Origin: CAYHBO01 sp964354855
Lineage (GTDB): Bacteria; Babelota; Babeliae; Babelales; RVW-14
Assembly (NCBI GenBank): GCA_964354855.1
Contig: CAYHBO010000012.1
Location: 1 to 38,613 of the forward strand
Reading direction: 5' to 3'
DNA length: 38,613 nt
Numbering within the stretch: the first letter of the stretch is position 1; each line of letters starts with the position of its first letter. Both the position numbers and the translations under genes were made by a program. The notes beneath the pieces were generated by a model that did no database searches, had not been told where the DNA came from, and saw only the letters and a program-made list of their open reading frames with translations. Shown piece after piece: positions 1-8,557 of this stretch.

Positions 1-1095
1 AGGCGGCTGAGCATGTTTTTGCGCAATCTTAAATTAAAAGTTTTTAGCTATACTACAACTGGGTTAGGGTTACAGCAGCTGTTGTTTAATTTTGCCGGGC
101 CTCAAGAACAAGCAAAACTTGCGGTTCTTCAGCGTAAAACAGTTGAGTTGCAGGAAACATTGGCGCGCAATGATGTTCGCATTACAGTGGAATAGGCATT
201 TTTTGAGGCATGGGGCCTTCAGCAGCAACAGGAGGTGGTTAAAAAGATTTTAACGGCCTCAACAGCGCTTACGGAACAACATTCACATGAATATCTGGTT
301 TCAGTGCGGAATAAAAGTGAATGGTCGGGAAGCCTTGCTGATTATGCTTCCAACTTGTCTCGAGTTCATTCTTTTGATGAACAATTACGAATTGCTGGCG
401 CGCAGCTTGCTTTTTTATTGGGGTACTCAAAGGAGATTTCTCTTGGGGAACAGGATGTATTGTCCCAGATGAATCTTGTTTGGGAGCAACCTAAACGTAT
501 TAAATTGCGTCCGTTAGGCATATATCAACAATTGGCACGGGAATGTAGGCCAGAAATAAAAATTTCTCAGAAAATAATTGAGTTTCATCAACAAGAAGCC
601 CATATTGCGGCTAGAAAACGTTTACCTACCGCATCGTTGGGGGCAATTGCAAGTCAGACGTCTTCTAATTATGACGGTTGGTTTTTAACTGGGATTAATA
701 ATGCGGTAAATGTTGTTTTATCATGGCCCATTTTTGATGGGTTGGTAAGTGATTATGAACGAGAAAAAGCGCAAGCCATGAAGATGGATGCCATCTTACA
801 AAAACAAGAAGTTGATAATCTTGTGCGTTCTCAAGTCGAAGCCGCTTATTTCACTCTGAAACAATCGTTGTATGATCTGACTGCAGAGCATTTTCGTTAT
901 ATGCGTGCGCGTAATGAGTTTGAAATTCGTGAAATCCAGTTCAATCAAGGGCTTATAACGCGCGCTAATCATCTTCAGGCGATGGCATCATGGCAAGATG
1001 TCCAATATGGCTGGATTAATAAGAAAACTGACGTTGCCATAAACCTTCAAAAATTATTCTATCGCTGTGGCTATCCTGAAAAAAATAAGCTATAA
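1..1095 (+). pseudogene. TolC-family outer-membrane efflux protein, interrupted by an in-frame TAG; 5' end outside window
   Basis: TolC-family proteins form the outer-membrane channel of tripartite efflux pumps and type I secretion systems. Frame 1 is open from the first base, stops at TAG 193-195, and continues in the same frame to TAA 1093-1095. Across the stop the protein reads RNDVRITVE-stop-AFFEAWGLQQQQ, so a single CAG (Gln) to TAG change would explain the break. The downstream part (286 residues from GTG 235) has the long amphipathic, Ala/Gln-rich helices of the family, including EKAQAMKMDAILQKQEVDNL and the RNEFEIREIQFNQGLITRAN region. TAG is the normal stop of other genes here (28266, 29471, 31130, 36112, 38238), so recoding is unlikely. 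It could be a true pseudogene, a sequencing error or a strain-level nonsense mutation. The family call is confident; loss of function is an inference. Confidence 0.75.
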
Positions 1096-1173
1096 TGACC
1101 GATTAGTGTGGAATGCAATGTTCTGCATGGGGATGTTCTGAAGAAACAAGAAAAAATTTATAAGTTATACGAT

Positions 1174-1194
1174 AGAGAACGTCTGACGTTCTCT
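1174..1194 (+). terminator. Hairpin between the tolC-like gene and the DMT transporter
   Basis: Perfect 9-bp inverted repeat AGAGAACGT-CTG-ACGTTCTCT followed by CTATTTCTC. It lies 79 nt after the tolC-like stop and 20 nt before the next ATG. The trailing T tract is weak, so it may be a poor terminator or a 5'-leader hairpin of the transporter gene. Confidence 0.35.
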
Positions 1195-1214
1195 CTATTT
1201 CTCTGAGAGATCAT

Positions 1215-2144
1215 ATGTTGCTTGCGGTGTTATTACACATTTTATATGGATGTACGTTTACTATTAGTAAAATTTTGGTAGGGTTTGCATCGCCGATTTT
1301 TGTGATCGGGATTCGTATGATTATTGCAGGGTTTCTATTATCTAGTTACGCATATTTTTTTATTAAGCATCGAGAGCAGCTTGATAAGCGTTCCTGGTGG
1401 TATATTGGTCAGATTGCGGTATTTGGCGTTTATTTTCCGTATGTTCTACGTTATTGGGCATTGAAATTTTTACCGGTTACCAAGACGGCATTGTTGTATA
1501 GTATTTCTCCCTTTGCTTCGTTCTTTTTTTCTTACCTGTTCTTTCGTGAGAAGGCAACCTGGAAAAAATGGTTAGGATTATTTTTTGGTCTTTCCGGAGC
1601 GTTGCCGATTCTCTTTACCCAGAGTTCTGGTGAAGTAGGGTTACAGAGCTTTTCAATACTCTCATGGCCTGAAATTGCCATGCTCTTCTCGGTTTGTTGC
1701 TTCAGTTATGGCTGGGTTGTGATGAAAAAATTGGTATTGTATAATCGAACGATTCCACCTGCACGTATCAATGGGTTGAATATGCTTATCGGGGGTTGTT
1801 TAGCGATGCTTACTTCTCTGAGTATTGAAAGTTCTCATGTTATTAGTCAACCTGGTTCTTTCTTTTTATGGCTTGGGTTGATTATTGTCATGACTAATTT
1901 TATCTGTTTTAACTTGTACGCTGTTTTATTGCGTACCTATTCTGCTACATTGCTTTCACTGATAGGTCTTTTGGCACCCGTTTCAGCCGCATTGACGAGT
2001 TGGTGGTACTTTGGTGAAGTTCTCACGGTCTCTGCGCTGTTTTCTGGGTTACTGGTCTTTGCAGGTTGTTTATTGTTCTATCTCGAAGAGGTTCGCTTAG
2101 CCAATGCTGCGGCTAAAGCTGACGATGAGATTTCGTTGAGTTAA
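1215..2144 (+). CDS. EamA/DMT-superfamily inner-membrane transporter
   Basis: A 309-residue polytopic membrane protein with about ten hydrophobic segments and the two-repeat layout of the EamA (drug/metabolite transporter) family. The N-terminal repeat contains GFASPIFVIGIRMIIAGFLL and PVTKTALLYSISPFASFFFS. The second repeat ends with LLAPVSAALTSWWYFGEVLT, the typical family motif in which an Ala/Pro-rich helix precedes a short glycine-glutamate turn. A hydrophilic tail (about 20 residues, AAAKADDEISLS) ends the protein. The family exports or imports small metabolites, but the sequence does not reveal the substrate. The ATG at 1215 follows GAGAGATC, a modest ribosome-binding site. In intracellular bacteria such carriers often take up amino acids, nucleotides or S-adenosylmethionine from the host; that is speculation here. 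Confidence 0.85.
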   Translation: MLLAVLLHILYGCTFTISKILVGFASPIFVIGIRMIIAGFLLSSYAYFFIKHREQLDKRSWWYIGQIAVFGVYFPYVLRYWALKFLPVTKTALLYSISPFASFFFSYLFFREKATWKKWLGLFFGLSGALPILFTQSSGEVGLQSFSILSWPEIAMLFSVCCFSYGWVVMKKLVLYNRTIPPARINGLNMLIGGCLAMLTSLSIESSHVISQPGSFFLWLGLIIVMTNFICFNLYAVLLRTYSATLLSLIGLLAPVSAALTSWWYFGEVLTVSALFSGLLVFAGCLLFYLEEVRLANAAAKADDEISLS

Positions 2145-2272
2145 CGGCAGTCTTCTCCATGGGCGGTTGCATTCTATGGGTTACCTTGTAACCTTAATAT
2201 CCGAACTTTTTTGTTAAATAGTTAAATGGGCCATATGAAAAGCCATATCTCGTTTATTAGGAAATTTATTTT

Positions 2273-3742
2273 ATGATGTCGCTTTGGGGATTGGGAAAAA
2301 TATGTGCTAAAACGGTGTTGGTATCGTTGGGAATGGCTGGTCATGAACCGGTTCGCAATTTATACCTAGATTCCATTGAAGCAATTTTTTGTGAGGCCTA
2401 CCCAGAAGTTCCTGATCCAAATATTTTTCAACGTAAAGCATGTATATCACGAATTAAAGCTGAAGACTTTCAATCAGTAATGTCTGAGTTTATTGATAAG
2501 ACACAAGCATACTTGAATGATAGTGCTGTTAAAAAATTGGTGTTTGATGAATACCCTCAGGAACAGCAGTTAGGCTTTACAGAAAAGATTAATCTAAAAT
2601 CTGGTAGTGTTATTATTCAAATTGGTGATCTGCATGGTTCATTACATACGCTATTAAGAATTCTACGTCGATTACAAATCATGAATTATCTTAATGAAGA
2701 TTTTACTATTAATCGTGTTAAGCCTTGTCATATTGTTTTTATGGGGGATTATGTTGATCGGGTGCCGTATGGGGTTGAAGTTCTTTTTCTTGCTTTGTAT
2801 CTAAAAATTATTAATTGGCAGCATGTTTCACTGCTACGAGGTAATCATGAAGCATTAAAAATAAATTCATTTCCAAATGAATATGGTGGTGGTTTTCTAA
2901 AAGAAATTCGAGATAAATATCCTAAGCAAGCGGATGTTCTTATTGATATTCTTGGTAAATGTTATACTTGTTTGCCTTTATCTGTATTTGTTAAATCGGG
3001 CAATGCTTGTGTGCAATTTTGTCATGGTGGGTTTGATCCTAGGTATAATCCGAAAGCTTTCTTAGATGATGAATCAACCCGGATACAAAAAATTAGTAGC
3101 GGTCATTTGACAACAGGAACCGTAGAATCATGTGGTTTACTTTGGACTTCTTTTGTGACTTACCATGAAGAGCGTCTTAATATTTTTGAAAAATCCTTGA
3201 AATTATTTGAAAGCATTGGTGGGTTGAGTTTGGAACAACGGCGGAATGCTTTACATGAACGGTTTAAAAAAAGCTTGGAAAAATTTACCACAGAAAAAAG
3301 TGTTCGTGGAGATAATTTGTTTTTCATAGATTGCATTTATGCACAATATATTTGTGATCAGGCAGGAATCAATGCACTTGTTCGAGGACATGATGATCGT
3401 GAAGGGGTATGTGCACTTCTTGATAAAAAGCCAAAGAATGATCAGAAGTGGTCTGAAGATTGGAAAAGTATTGTTACACCTGATGAGGTTGCAGGAAAAT
3501 CATTTCTTATGGCTCGTTATGGTCCGGTGTTTACTTCTACGACGCCATCAGCATGTAAACTTGATACTATTGAAGGGTTTACAATAATTAGGACAGCAGA
3601 TACCTATAGTGCTTGGACGATGAGCGTGCATGAGTATGCTTTGCCTTCATTGAGTTTTAGGCAAGATAACTTTTGTTCTTGGAGTCGTTGGGCTGATCTT
3701 GGTCGTTGTTCTCATGACATGTTAAAAATTCATTGGTCATAA
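2273..3742 (+). CDS. PPP-family metallophosphatase (Ser/Thr protein phosphatase-like)
   Basis: 489 residues with the complete metal-binding signature of PPP-type phosphoprotein phosphatases: GDLHG (118-122), GDYVDR (158-163), RGNHE (189-193), HGG (251-253) and RGHD (371-374). The second motif reads GDYVDRVP rather than the usual GDxVDRG. These motifs bind two metal ions and hydrolyse phosphate esters, typically on Ser/Thr. An insert of about 100 residues lies between HGG and RGHD, and the protein is longer than a bare catalytic domain (about 300). The N-terminus has a Lys followed by a hydrophobic stretch (TVLVSLGMAG) that could be a weak signal peptide; this is uncertain. Start choice: ATG 2273 (or 2276) follows TTAGGAAA. 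A secreted kinase-like protein lies two genes downstream, so an effector role on host phosphoproteins is possible but unproven. Confidence 0.85.
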   Translation: MMSLWGLGKICAKTVLVSLGMAGHEPVRNLYLDSIEAIFCEAYPEVPDPNIFQRKACISRIKAEDFQSVMSEFIDKTQAYLNDSAVKKLVFDEYPQEQQLGFTEKINLKSGSVIIQIGDLHGSLHTLLRILRRLQIMNYLNEDFTINRVKPCHIVFMGDYVDRVPYGVEVLFLALYLKIINWQHVSLLRGNHEALKINSFPNEYGGGFLKEIRDKYPKQADVLIDILGKCYTCLPLSVFVKSGNACVQFCHGGFDPRYNPKAFLDDESTRIQKISSGHLTTGTVESCGLLWTSFVTYHEERLNIFEKSLKLFESIGGLSLEQRRNALHERFKKSLEKFTTEKSVRGDNLFFIDCIYAQYICDQAGINALVRGHDDREGVCALLDKKPKNDQKWSEDWKSIVTPDEVAGKSFLMARYGPVFTSTTPSACKLDTIEGFTIIRTADTYSAWTMSVHEYALPSLSFRQDNFCSWSRWADLGRCSHDMLKIHWS

Positions 3743-3766
3743 ATCTTACCAAAAATAAAAATTATA

Positions 3767-3817
3767 TCATTTACCATGCAATTCAATTATACTATAATTG
3801 AATTGCATGGTAAATGA
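3767..3817. repeat. Perfect palindrome, 25-bp arms with a 1-nt centre
   Basis: The left arm 3767-3791 (begins TCATTTACCATGCAATTC) is the exact reverse complement of 3793-3817, with a single C between. It starts 24 nt after the phosphatase stop and ends 23 nt before the probable ATG (3841) of the ATPase gene, covering the alternative ATG at 3814. In RNA it would form a very long, AT-rich hairpin; in DNA it could be an operator or a cruciform. No T tract follows, so a simple intrinsic terminator is less likely. Confidence 0.85.
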
Positions 3818-3840
3818 CGTTTTATAGTTGGGGTATGAAA

Positions 3841-5088
3841 ATGGATTATCGTAAGCGACATCTTGAGCACAAGATTTTAGAGGCGAGTAAATATCATAAA
3901 GTAATTCTTGTTCTTGGTGCGCGACAGGTTGGAAAAAGTACCATTCTTAAACATCTTTTTCCAAACATAAAAATGATTGTTTTTGATCCAACGCAGGATT
4001 TGTATGATGCAAGAAAAGATCCTGACTTGTTTCTTGATTCTTTTCCGCCACCATTGATTCTTGATGAAGTTCAATTTGTACCAGAACTTTTATCAGCTCT
4101 TAAACGTCGAGTTGATCTTTCGGCGGTTAAGGGGCAATATTTTCTTACCGGGTCTCAAAACTTTAGTGTGATGCGAAATGTTGCTGAAAGTATGGCTGGA
4201 CGCGTTGCTATTCTTAACTTAGAGAACTTAACCTTGCAAGAGATGCTTGGATTGGAAGATAATGCTGTTTGGTTGCCTCGTTACTTGGTAGATCCTGCAA
4301 AATTCTTTTTTCAAGGTAGTTCTATAAAGCCTCCTTTTTCACTTGTTGAGTTCTTGTGGCGTGGCATGTTTCCTGGGACCTTGGGGTTTCCCAACGAACA
4401 ATTTCCTTTATTTTTTCAGTCTTATGTTCAAACGTATGTAGAGCGCGATGTGCGCAATATGGAGAATATTCAGCAGTTTGCTGAGTTTGATCGGTTTTTA
4501 GGGATTATTGCATCATTGACTGCGCAAGAGATAAATCCTACGCATCTGGGTCGAGAGATTGGGATTTCACCATCAACAGCTCGTCGTTGGCTTGATGTGT
4601 TATTGCACAGTTACCAGTGGAATGAGCTTTTGCCATACCATGGGAATGTTTTAAAGCGGCTTACGGGGAAAAAGAAGGGGATGATGAAGGATACGGGTCT
4701 TACTTGTTATCTGCAAAGAATCCCTTCTCCTGAGGCGTTAGCTATGAGTCCAAAGCTTGGAGGTATTTTTGAAACATGGGTAGTGAATTATATTCAAGAG
4801 CAATGCGCAATGCTAGCTACTCCGCCAATGTTATATCACTGGCGTACGGGAAATGGAGCAGAAGTTGACCTTGTATTGCAGTGGGATGATAAGCTTTATC
4901 CTATTGAAGTTAAGTGTAAGAGTAACGTGGGCAAAGCGGACCTTTCAGGGATGCGAGCTTTTCGTGAAACGTATGAAGGACAACAAGTAATGTCAGGTCT
5001 TGTGATTTACGCAGGAACCGAATGTTATAAAATTGATCAAGATACGGTTGCATTGCCGTGGACTTTTATGAGCTCAAAGTCTCCATAA
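3841..5088 (+). CDS. AAA-type ATPase with DUF4143 C-terminal domain
   Basis: The N-terminal P-loop domain has Walker A GARQVGKST at 26-34 and a Walker B-like LILDEVQ, followed by the sensor-like segment YFLTGSQNFSVM. The C-terminal part carries GAEVDLVLQ and LYPIEVKCKS, the PD-(D/E)xK-nuclease-like motif seen in DUF4143 proteins. Such ATPases are common, often horizontally moved genes of unknown role; they are usually described as AAA_14/DUF4143. Three ATGs are available: 3814 (inside the palindrome), 3835 and 3841. GGGG at 3830-3833 lies 7 nt before 3841, and translation from there (MDYRKRHLEHKI) matches the usual family N-terminus, so 3841 is preferred. It is complete at 415 residues and may be an independent accessory module between the phosphatase and kinase-like genes. 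Confidence 0.88.
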   Translation: MDYRKRHLEHKILEASKYHKVILVLGARQVGKSTILKHLFPNIKMIVFDPTQDLYDARKDPDLFLDSFPPPLILDEVQFVPELLSALKRRVDLSAVKGQYFLTGSQNFSVMRNVAESMAGRVAILNLENLTLQEMLGLEDNAVWLPRYLVDPAKFFFQGSSIKPPFSLVEFLWRGMFPGTLGFPNEQFPLFFQSYVQTYVERDVRNMENIQQFAEFDRFLGIIASLTAQEINPTHLGREIGISPSTARRWLDVLLHSYQWNELLPYHGNVLKRLTGKKKGMMKDTGLTCYLQRIPSPEALAMSPKLGGIFETWVVNYIQEQCAMLATPPMLYHWRTGNGAEVDLVLQWDDKLYPIEVKCKSNVGKADLSGMRAFRETYEGQQVMSGLVIYAGTECYKIDQDTVALPWTFMSSKSP

Positions 5089-5174
5089 AAATATATCTTC
5101 TTGTTTTTTTATTTTACTTCATGTCATGGTTAATGCGTTCAACTTTATTCTTAATCATAAAGGTAGAGATAGCC

Positions 5175-7106
5175 ATGAAATGTATGCTATTACTTTTTTT
5201 TAGTGCTTTTTTTATTGTGCAGAATTCTGATGTATTAGCTGGCAGAAGAGGCCGTGCTAGTGCTCCTCAGGGAGATACGTTAAAAGCTGATGAATCAAAG
5301 CCTCTTGCTAGGGCAAAGAGTGTTCGAGGAAAAAAAGTCGTTGAAATTTTAGAAGAGAAAGAACTAGAAGAAGCGGAAGAATCTCTCTTGGAAGCCATGT
5401 TGAAAAATCTTGGTGAAGAGAAAAAAACAGGGACTGTCGGTAAGTTTGAGCAAGATGAAAAAAACTTGTTTATTGATCCTGAACATAACGTTTCTTTAGC
5501 TGCGACTTATATTCCTGAGCTCAATAAGATGCTTGTCTTAAAAGATAGGCAGTTAAAAAATAAGCTTATTCCTTTGCTGGAAGCTGCGATTAATATTCAA
5601 GGAAAGAAAACTAATTTTGGTAAAGCACTAGGTGTTGTTTTAACAGAGTTTACCAAAGAAACCTCGGAAGGTTCTTCAGTAGCTAAATCATTTGATAAAT
5701 GGCGTGGATCAAAAGTCGAAACAAAAGATCTTACAGGGAAAAAATTTGCATTGGATGAAAATAATTTTCCTACTGATGATCAAATCAGAAAACTTGCAGA
5801 TGAAGAATGGCCGAACTTACAGCCTTTTACCGTAGAAGCGCTGGGTCAAGATGAAGCTGGTGCCAATTCTGGGAAAATATGGAAAGTTTTTGCCAAGATT
5901 AAGAACGATGCAACATTGAAAGAAGAAAAAAAGCTTCTTTTCTTTTTTAAAGTAAGTAAAAACAAGCAGTATGAAATAGAGGCTTGGAAGAAACTTCGTA
6001 AAATTCAAACAAGTGGGGTTGGTCGCTTAAATTATCTAGCACAACATAGAAATAAAGATAAGTATAAAGATCTCGATTTTCCTATCATAACGAGCATGGA
6101 AAAATTCTTTACCTATAAAAGCAAAATAGGTGAGACGCGCGTTATTGAAGTGGTTCATGCTGCGCAAGGGACTGCCGCGGTAGATGTTATTGAAGGAAAA
6201 AAATCGTATGATGGGGCTGCATTAGCTCTTATGGCTACTTCGATTGGAAAAGCTATCGGTTCATTACATCGCGTATTTTTTGTTGATGAAAAAGTATCTC
6301 CTTCAAAGCTTCTTGGGGTAATTCATGGTGATTGTCATCCTGCAAATGTATTTGTTAAGTACGTTGCAGCATCGAAGTTTTCAGATAATCTCAATTTATC
6401 AAAATTTATAAAGAAGGCTAAAAATAATAATGTTGCAGCTTACTGTCGCGTTTACTTGATTGATAATGAAACAATTTATGATTCGCTTGGGGAAAAAAAT
6501 AATCTAAAAAAACCATATATGGACCTGTTTCAATTTGTTTTACACCCAATTCTTTATTGGCAGTATCTTAATAAGTCAGTTATGAATGATAAGCAATGGT
6601 CAAAAATTCTTATCTTCTTTAAGCAAGTTCTCGATGGTTATATTTCAGTTTTTTCTGCTGAATATCAACCTAAGATTGAATCTTATATGAAACAAATTTT
6701 TAGTACTCGGTTTCAAGCGGCAATTGATTTTGTTGAGAGTGTAAAAACGGGAAAGACTAATAGCGTTACTGATAAAGTACAATTGAGAGAGCAAACAACT
6801 TTATTCTTTAATAGTATGAATGTTCTTGATAAAACATCAGATGAAAAAGGCTCATGGTCTGGATTGATAGAGATGATGGCGAGAATTAAAAGAGACAAAA
6901 ATAGTCAGCCCCAAAAGCAAGCTTTTGATGATATAAAAAAACGTTTAACGCAAGCCCTAGAACCATTTAAAGTGAATATGTCAGTTGCTGAACAACTTAG
7001 GATGAGTTTACAAGATCTTCAGGAAAACCTAAGTGGTGTTAAAGGTAAAATTGAGACATTAAAAACTAAACTGCAGGCGGTTTCAAAAAAAGTTGGGAAG
7101 AAGTAA
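5175..7106 (+). CDS. Secreted kinase-like protein (APH/choline-kinase-type HGDxHxxN motif)
   Basis: 643 residues from ATG 5175. A reading start at 5058 exists, but 5175 has a GGTAGAG ribosome-binding site and gives a clean signal peptide (MKCMLLLFFSAFFIVQNSDV, cut near LAG). After a basic, Glu/Lys-rich N-terminal third comes IHGDCHPANVF, with catalytic Asp386 and metal-binding Asn391. LIDNE follows at 428-432 in the place of the DFG/DFE metal motif. This matches the small-molecule and protein-like kinase superfamily (APH, choline kinase, ABC1/UbiB-type). A candidate phosphate-anchoring Lys lies in LFFFKVSKNKQ. The C-terminal 60 residues (SLQDLQENLSG onward) look like a coiled coil. The signal peptide makes cytoplasmic metabolism unlikely; a periplasmic or exported effector kinase is inferred. 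The substrate is unknown and the gene converges with ruvB 9 nt away. Confidence 0.65.
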   Translation: MKCMLLLFFSAFFIVQNSDVLAGRRGRASAPQGDTLKADESKPLARAKSVRGKKVVEILEEKELEEAEESLLEAMLKNLGEEKKTGTVGKFEQDEKNLFIDPEHNVSLAATYIPELNKMLVLKDRQLKNKLIPLLEAAINIQGKKTNFGKALGVVLTEFTKETSEGSSVAKSFDKWRGSKVETKDLTGKKFALDENNFPTDDQIRKLADEEWPNLQPFTVEALGQDEAGANSGKIWKVFAKIKNDATLKEEKKLLFFFKVSKNKQYEIEAWKKLRKIQTSGVGRLNYLAQHRNKDKYKDLDFPIITSMEKFFTYKSKIGETRVIEVVHAAQGTAAVDVIEGKKSYDGAALALMATSIGKAIGSLHRVFFVDEKVSPSKLLGVIHGDCHPANVFVKYVAASKFSDNLNLSKFIKKAKNNNVAAYCRVYLIDNETIYDSLGEKNNLKKPYMDLFQFVLHPILYWQYLNKSVMNDKQWSKILIFFKQVLDGYISVFSAEYQPKIESYMKQIFSTRFQAAIDFVESVKTGKTNSVTDKVQLREQTTLFFNSMNVLDKTSDEKGSWSGLIEMMARIKRDKNSQPQKQAFDDIKKRLTQALEPFKVNMSVAEQLRMSLQDLQENLSGVKGKIETLKTKLQAVSKKVGKK

Positions 7107-7115
7107 GTAGTAGGG

Positions 7116-8132
7116 TTACGGCACAACATTACCTAAAAGTTTTCTGCGTAAACCGAGTACTTTGTTCGCAGGAATGTAGCGACCACGAGAACTCTTTTGG
7201 AGTAGTCCAAGGCGAATCAAGTATGGTTCACAGACATCTTCAAGCGATTCACGATCTTCACCGGTGATGGCTGCTAGTGTTTCAATGCCGACCGGGCCAC
7301 CGTTAAAATCATGAAGAATATGTTTAAGATAAGCGCGATCGAGTTTTGATAAGCCATCTTCATCAATGTCTAAAAACGGCAGAGCTTGATTGACTACGGA
7401 CATGTCGATGATGGGATGGTTGTTGACTTGAGCAAAGTCTCGAACGCGTCGTAAGACCCGTTTAACGATACGTGGCGTGCCGCGTGCTCGTTTGCCAATG
7501 CACATAGCTGCGTCATTCTCAATGGGGATTCCAAGTACGTGAGCATTTTGTTTTACAATGGCCGCCAGTTCTTCAGGTTCATAAAAATCAAGTCGTTCAA
7601 CAATGCCAAAACGTGTTTGTAACGGTGCTGAAATGAGGGAGGTTTTAGTGGTTGCACCGATGAGCGTGAATGGGCTGAGGGGAAGACGAATTGATTGTGC
7701 CCCGGCCCCTTGGCCGATGATAACATCAACACAAAAATTTTCCATGGCACTGTAGAGCATTTCTTCAACGTTTTTAGGGAGGCGATGGATTTCATCAATA
7801 AAAAAAACTTCACGCGGCGCGAGGCCTGAGAGAAGTGCTACTAAGTCGCCGGCTCGTTCAAGAATGGGAGCGCTGGTAATTTTGCAGGGGACCCCAAGTT
7901 CTTTGGCGATGACTTTAGCGAGCGTGGTTTTTCCAAGCCCAGGAGGTCCAAAGAGTAAAAGATGATCAAGCTGTTCTTCGCGCATGCGGGCCGCTTGCAC
8001 GAACAGGGTAAGTTTTGCTTTAACCGCTTTTTGACCAAGATATTCATCAAATGAGCTTGGCTCAAAGATGGCTGTGCGGTCATCAGGCATTTCTTGTAGG
8101 CTTAGTAACTCAACTGGTTCGTCTATTTTCAT
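7116..8132 (-). CDS. ruvB: Holliday junction branch-migration DNA helicase RuvB
   Basis: 338 residues, the usual RuvB length. RuvB forms hexameric rings that, with RuvA, pull DNA through Holliday junctions during recombinational repair. Visible: Walker A GPPGLGKTT (62-70), Walker B FIDEIHRL (from 111), sensor 1 GATTKTSLIS, the arginine-finger segment LQTRFGI, sensor 2 RGTPRIVKRVLRRV, and the C-terminal winged helix with GPVGIETLAAITGED and LLQKSSRGRYIP (usually QRTPRGR). The ATG at 8130-8132 lies in a plain AT-rich region. Neither ruvA nor ruvC is adjacent. Function is certain at family level. Confidence 0.97.
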   Translation of the reverse strand: MKIDEPVELLSLQEMPDDRTAIFEPSSFDEYLGQKAVKAKLTLFVQAARMREEQLDHLLLFGPPGLGKTTLAKVIAKELGVPCKITSAPILERAGDLVALLSGLAPREVFFIDEIHRLPKNVEEMLYSAMENFCVDVIIGQGAGAQSIRLPLSPFTLIGATTKTSLISAPLQTRFGIVERLDFYEPEELAAIVKQNAHVLGIPIENDAAMCIGKRARGTPRIVKRVLRRVRDFAQVNNHPIIDMSVVNQALPFLDIDEDGLSKLDRAYLKHILHDFNGGPVGIETLAAITGEDRESLEDVCEPYLIRLGLLQKSSRGRYIPANKVLGLRRKLLGNVVP

Positions 8133-8261
8133 GACAGCTCGTTTCTGTTTAACTTTTAATAAAAGATGATTTTAGCAAAAATTGTAGATCATGCGTAACA
8201 TATGTTATGTAATTCTTGTTATTTTGTGTTGCGGTTTAATAAAATTCTTTGATATTCAGAG

Positions 8262-8499
8262 ACGTCATCCTCGCGAATGCGGGGATCCACTCTTTCTTCT
8301 ATGAAATTTTTATACTTTTTAAAAAAATTTTTAGAGCGTCAGTAAAAGTAAGTAAGGCCTGGATCCCCGCATTCGCGAGGATGACGTGTTGAAGCTTTAA
8401 GTTGACGCTTATGCGCATTCGCGAGAATGACGTGTGGAAAAACATTCTAACAAAGTATTAAGATTTGACTCTTATGAGTAAAAGCGAGGATGACGTGTC
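8262..8499. repeat. Cluster of dispersed palindromic repeats (two perfect inverted 28-mers plus two decayed copies)
   Basis: This fills most of the 425-nt gap between ruvB and the peptidase gene. Copy 1 at 8262-8289 (core CATCCTCGCGAATGCGGGGA) is the exact reverse complement of copy 2 at 8360-8387; 70 nt of AT-rich DNA separate them. Copy 3 (8416-8435, CATTCGCGAGAATGACGTGT) and copy 4 (8481-8499, AAAGCGAGGATGACGTGTC) are partial and in the orientation of copy 2. The form resembles the GTCATxC...GGATCC palindromic repeats scattered through many bacterial genomes. The rest of the gap shows no gene. Copies 1 and 2 together could be a MITE-like unit or a strong transcript hairpin. Confidence 0.85.
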
Positions 8500-8557
8500 T
8501 GAAGAGAATGAATTTATAAACTTATAGAAAACTGGATTATAAAATCGGGAGATATTT

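Noticed and set aside
13..195. Separate 60-residue gene at the left edge
   Set aside because: Same frame and same TolC family as the following segment; better treated as one gene with a nonsense codon.
193..195. TAG as a recoded amino acid
   Set aside because: Several intact genes here end with TAG, and no other in-frame TAG was seen within a conserved gene.
5058..5174. N-terminal extension of the kinase-like gene overlapping the ATPase gene
   Set aside because: ATG 5175 has a ribosome-binding site and starts a clean signal peptide; the extension would bury it.
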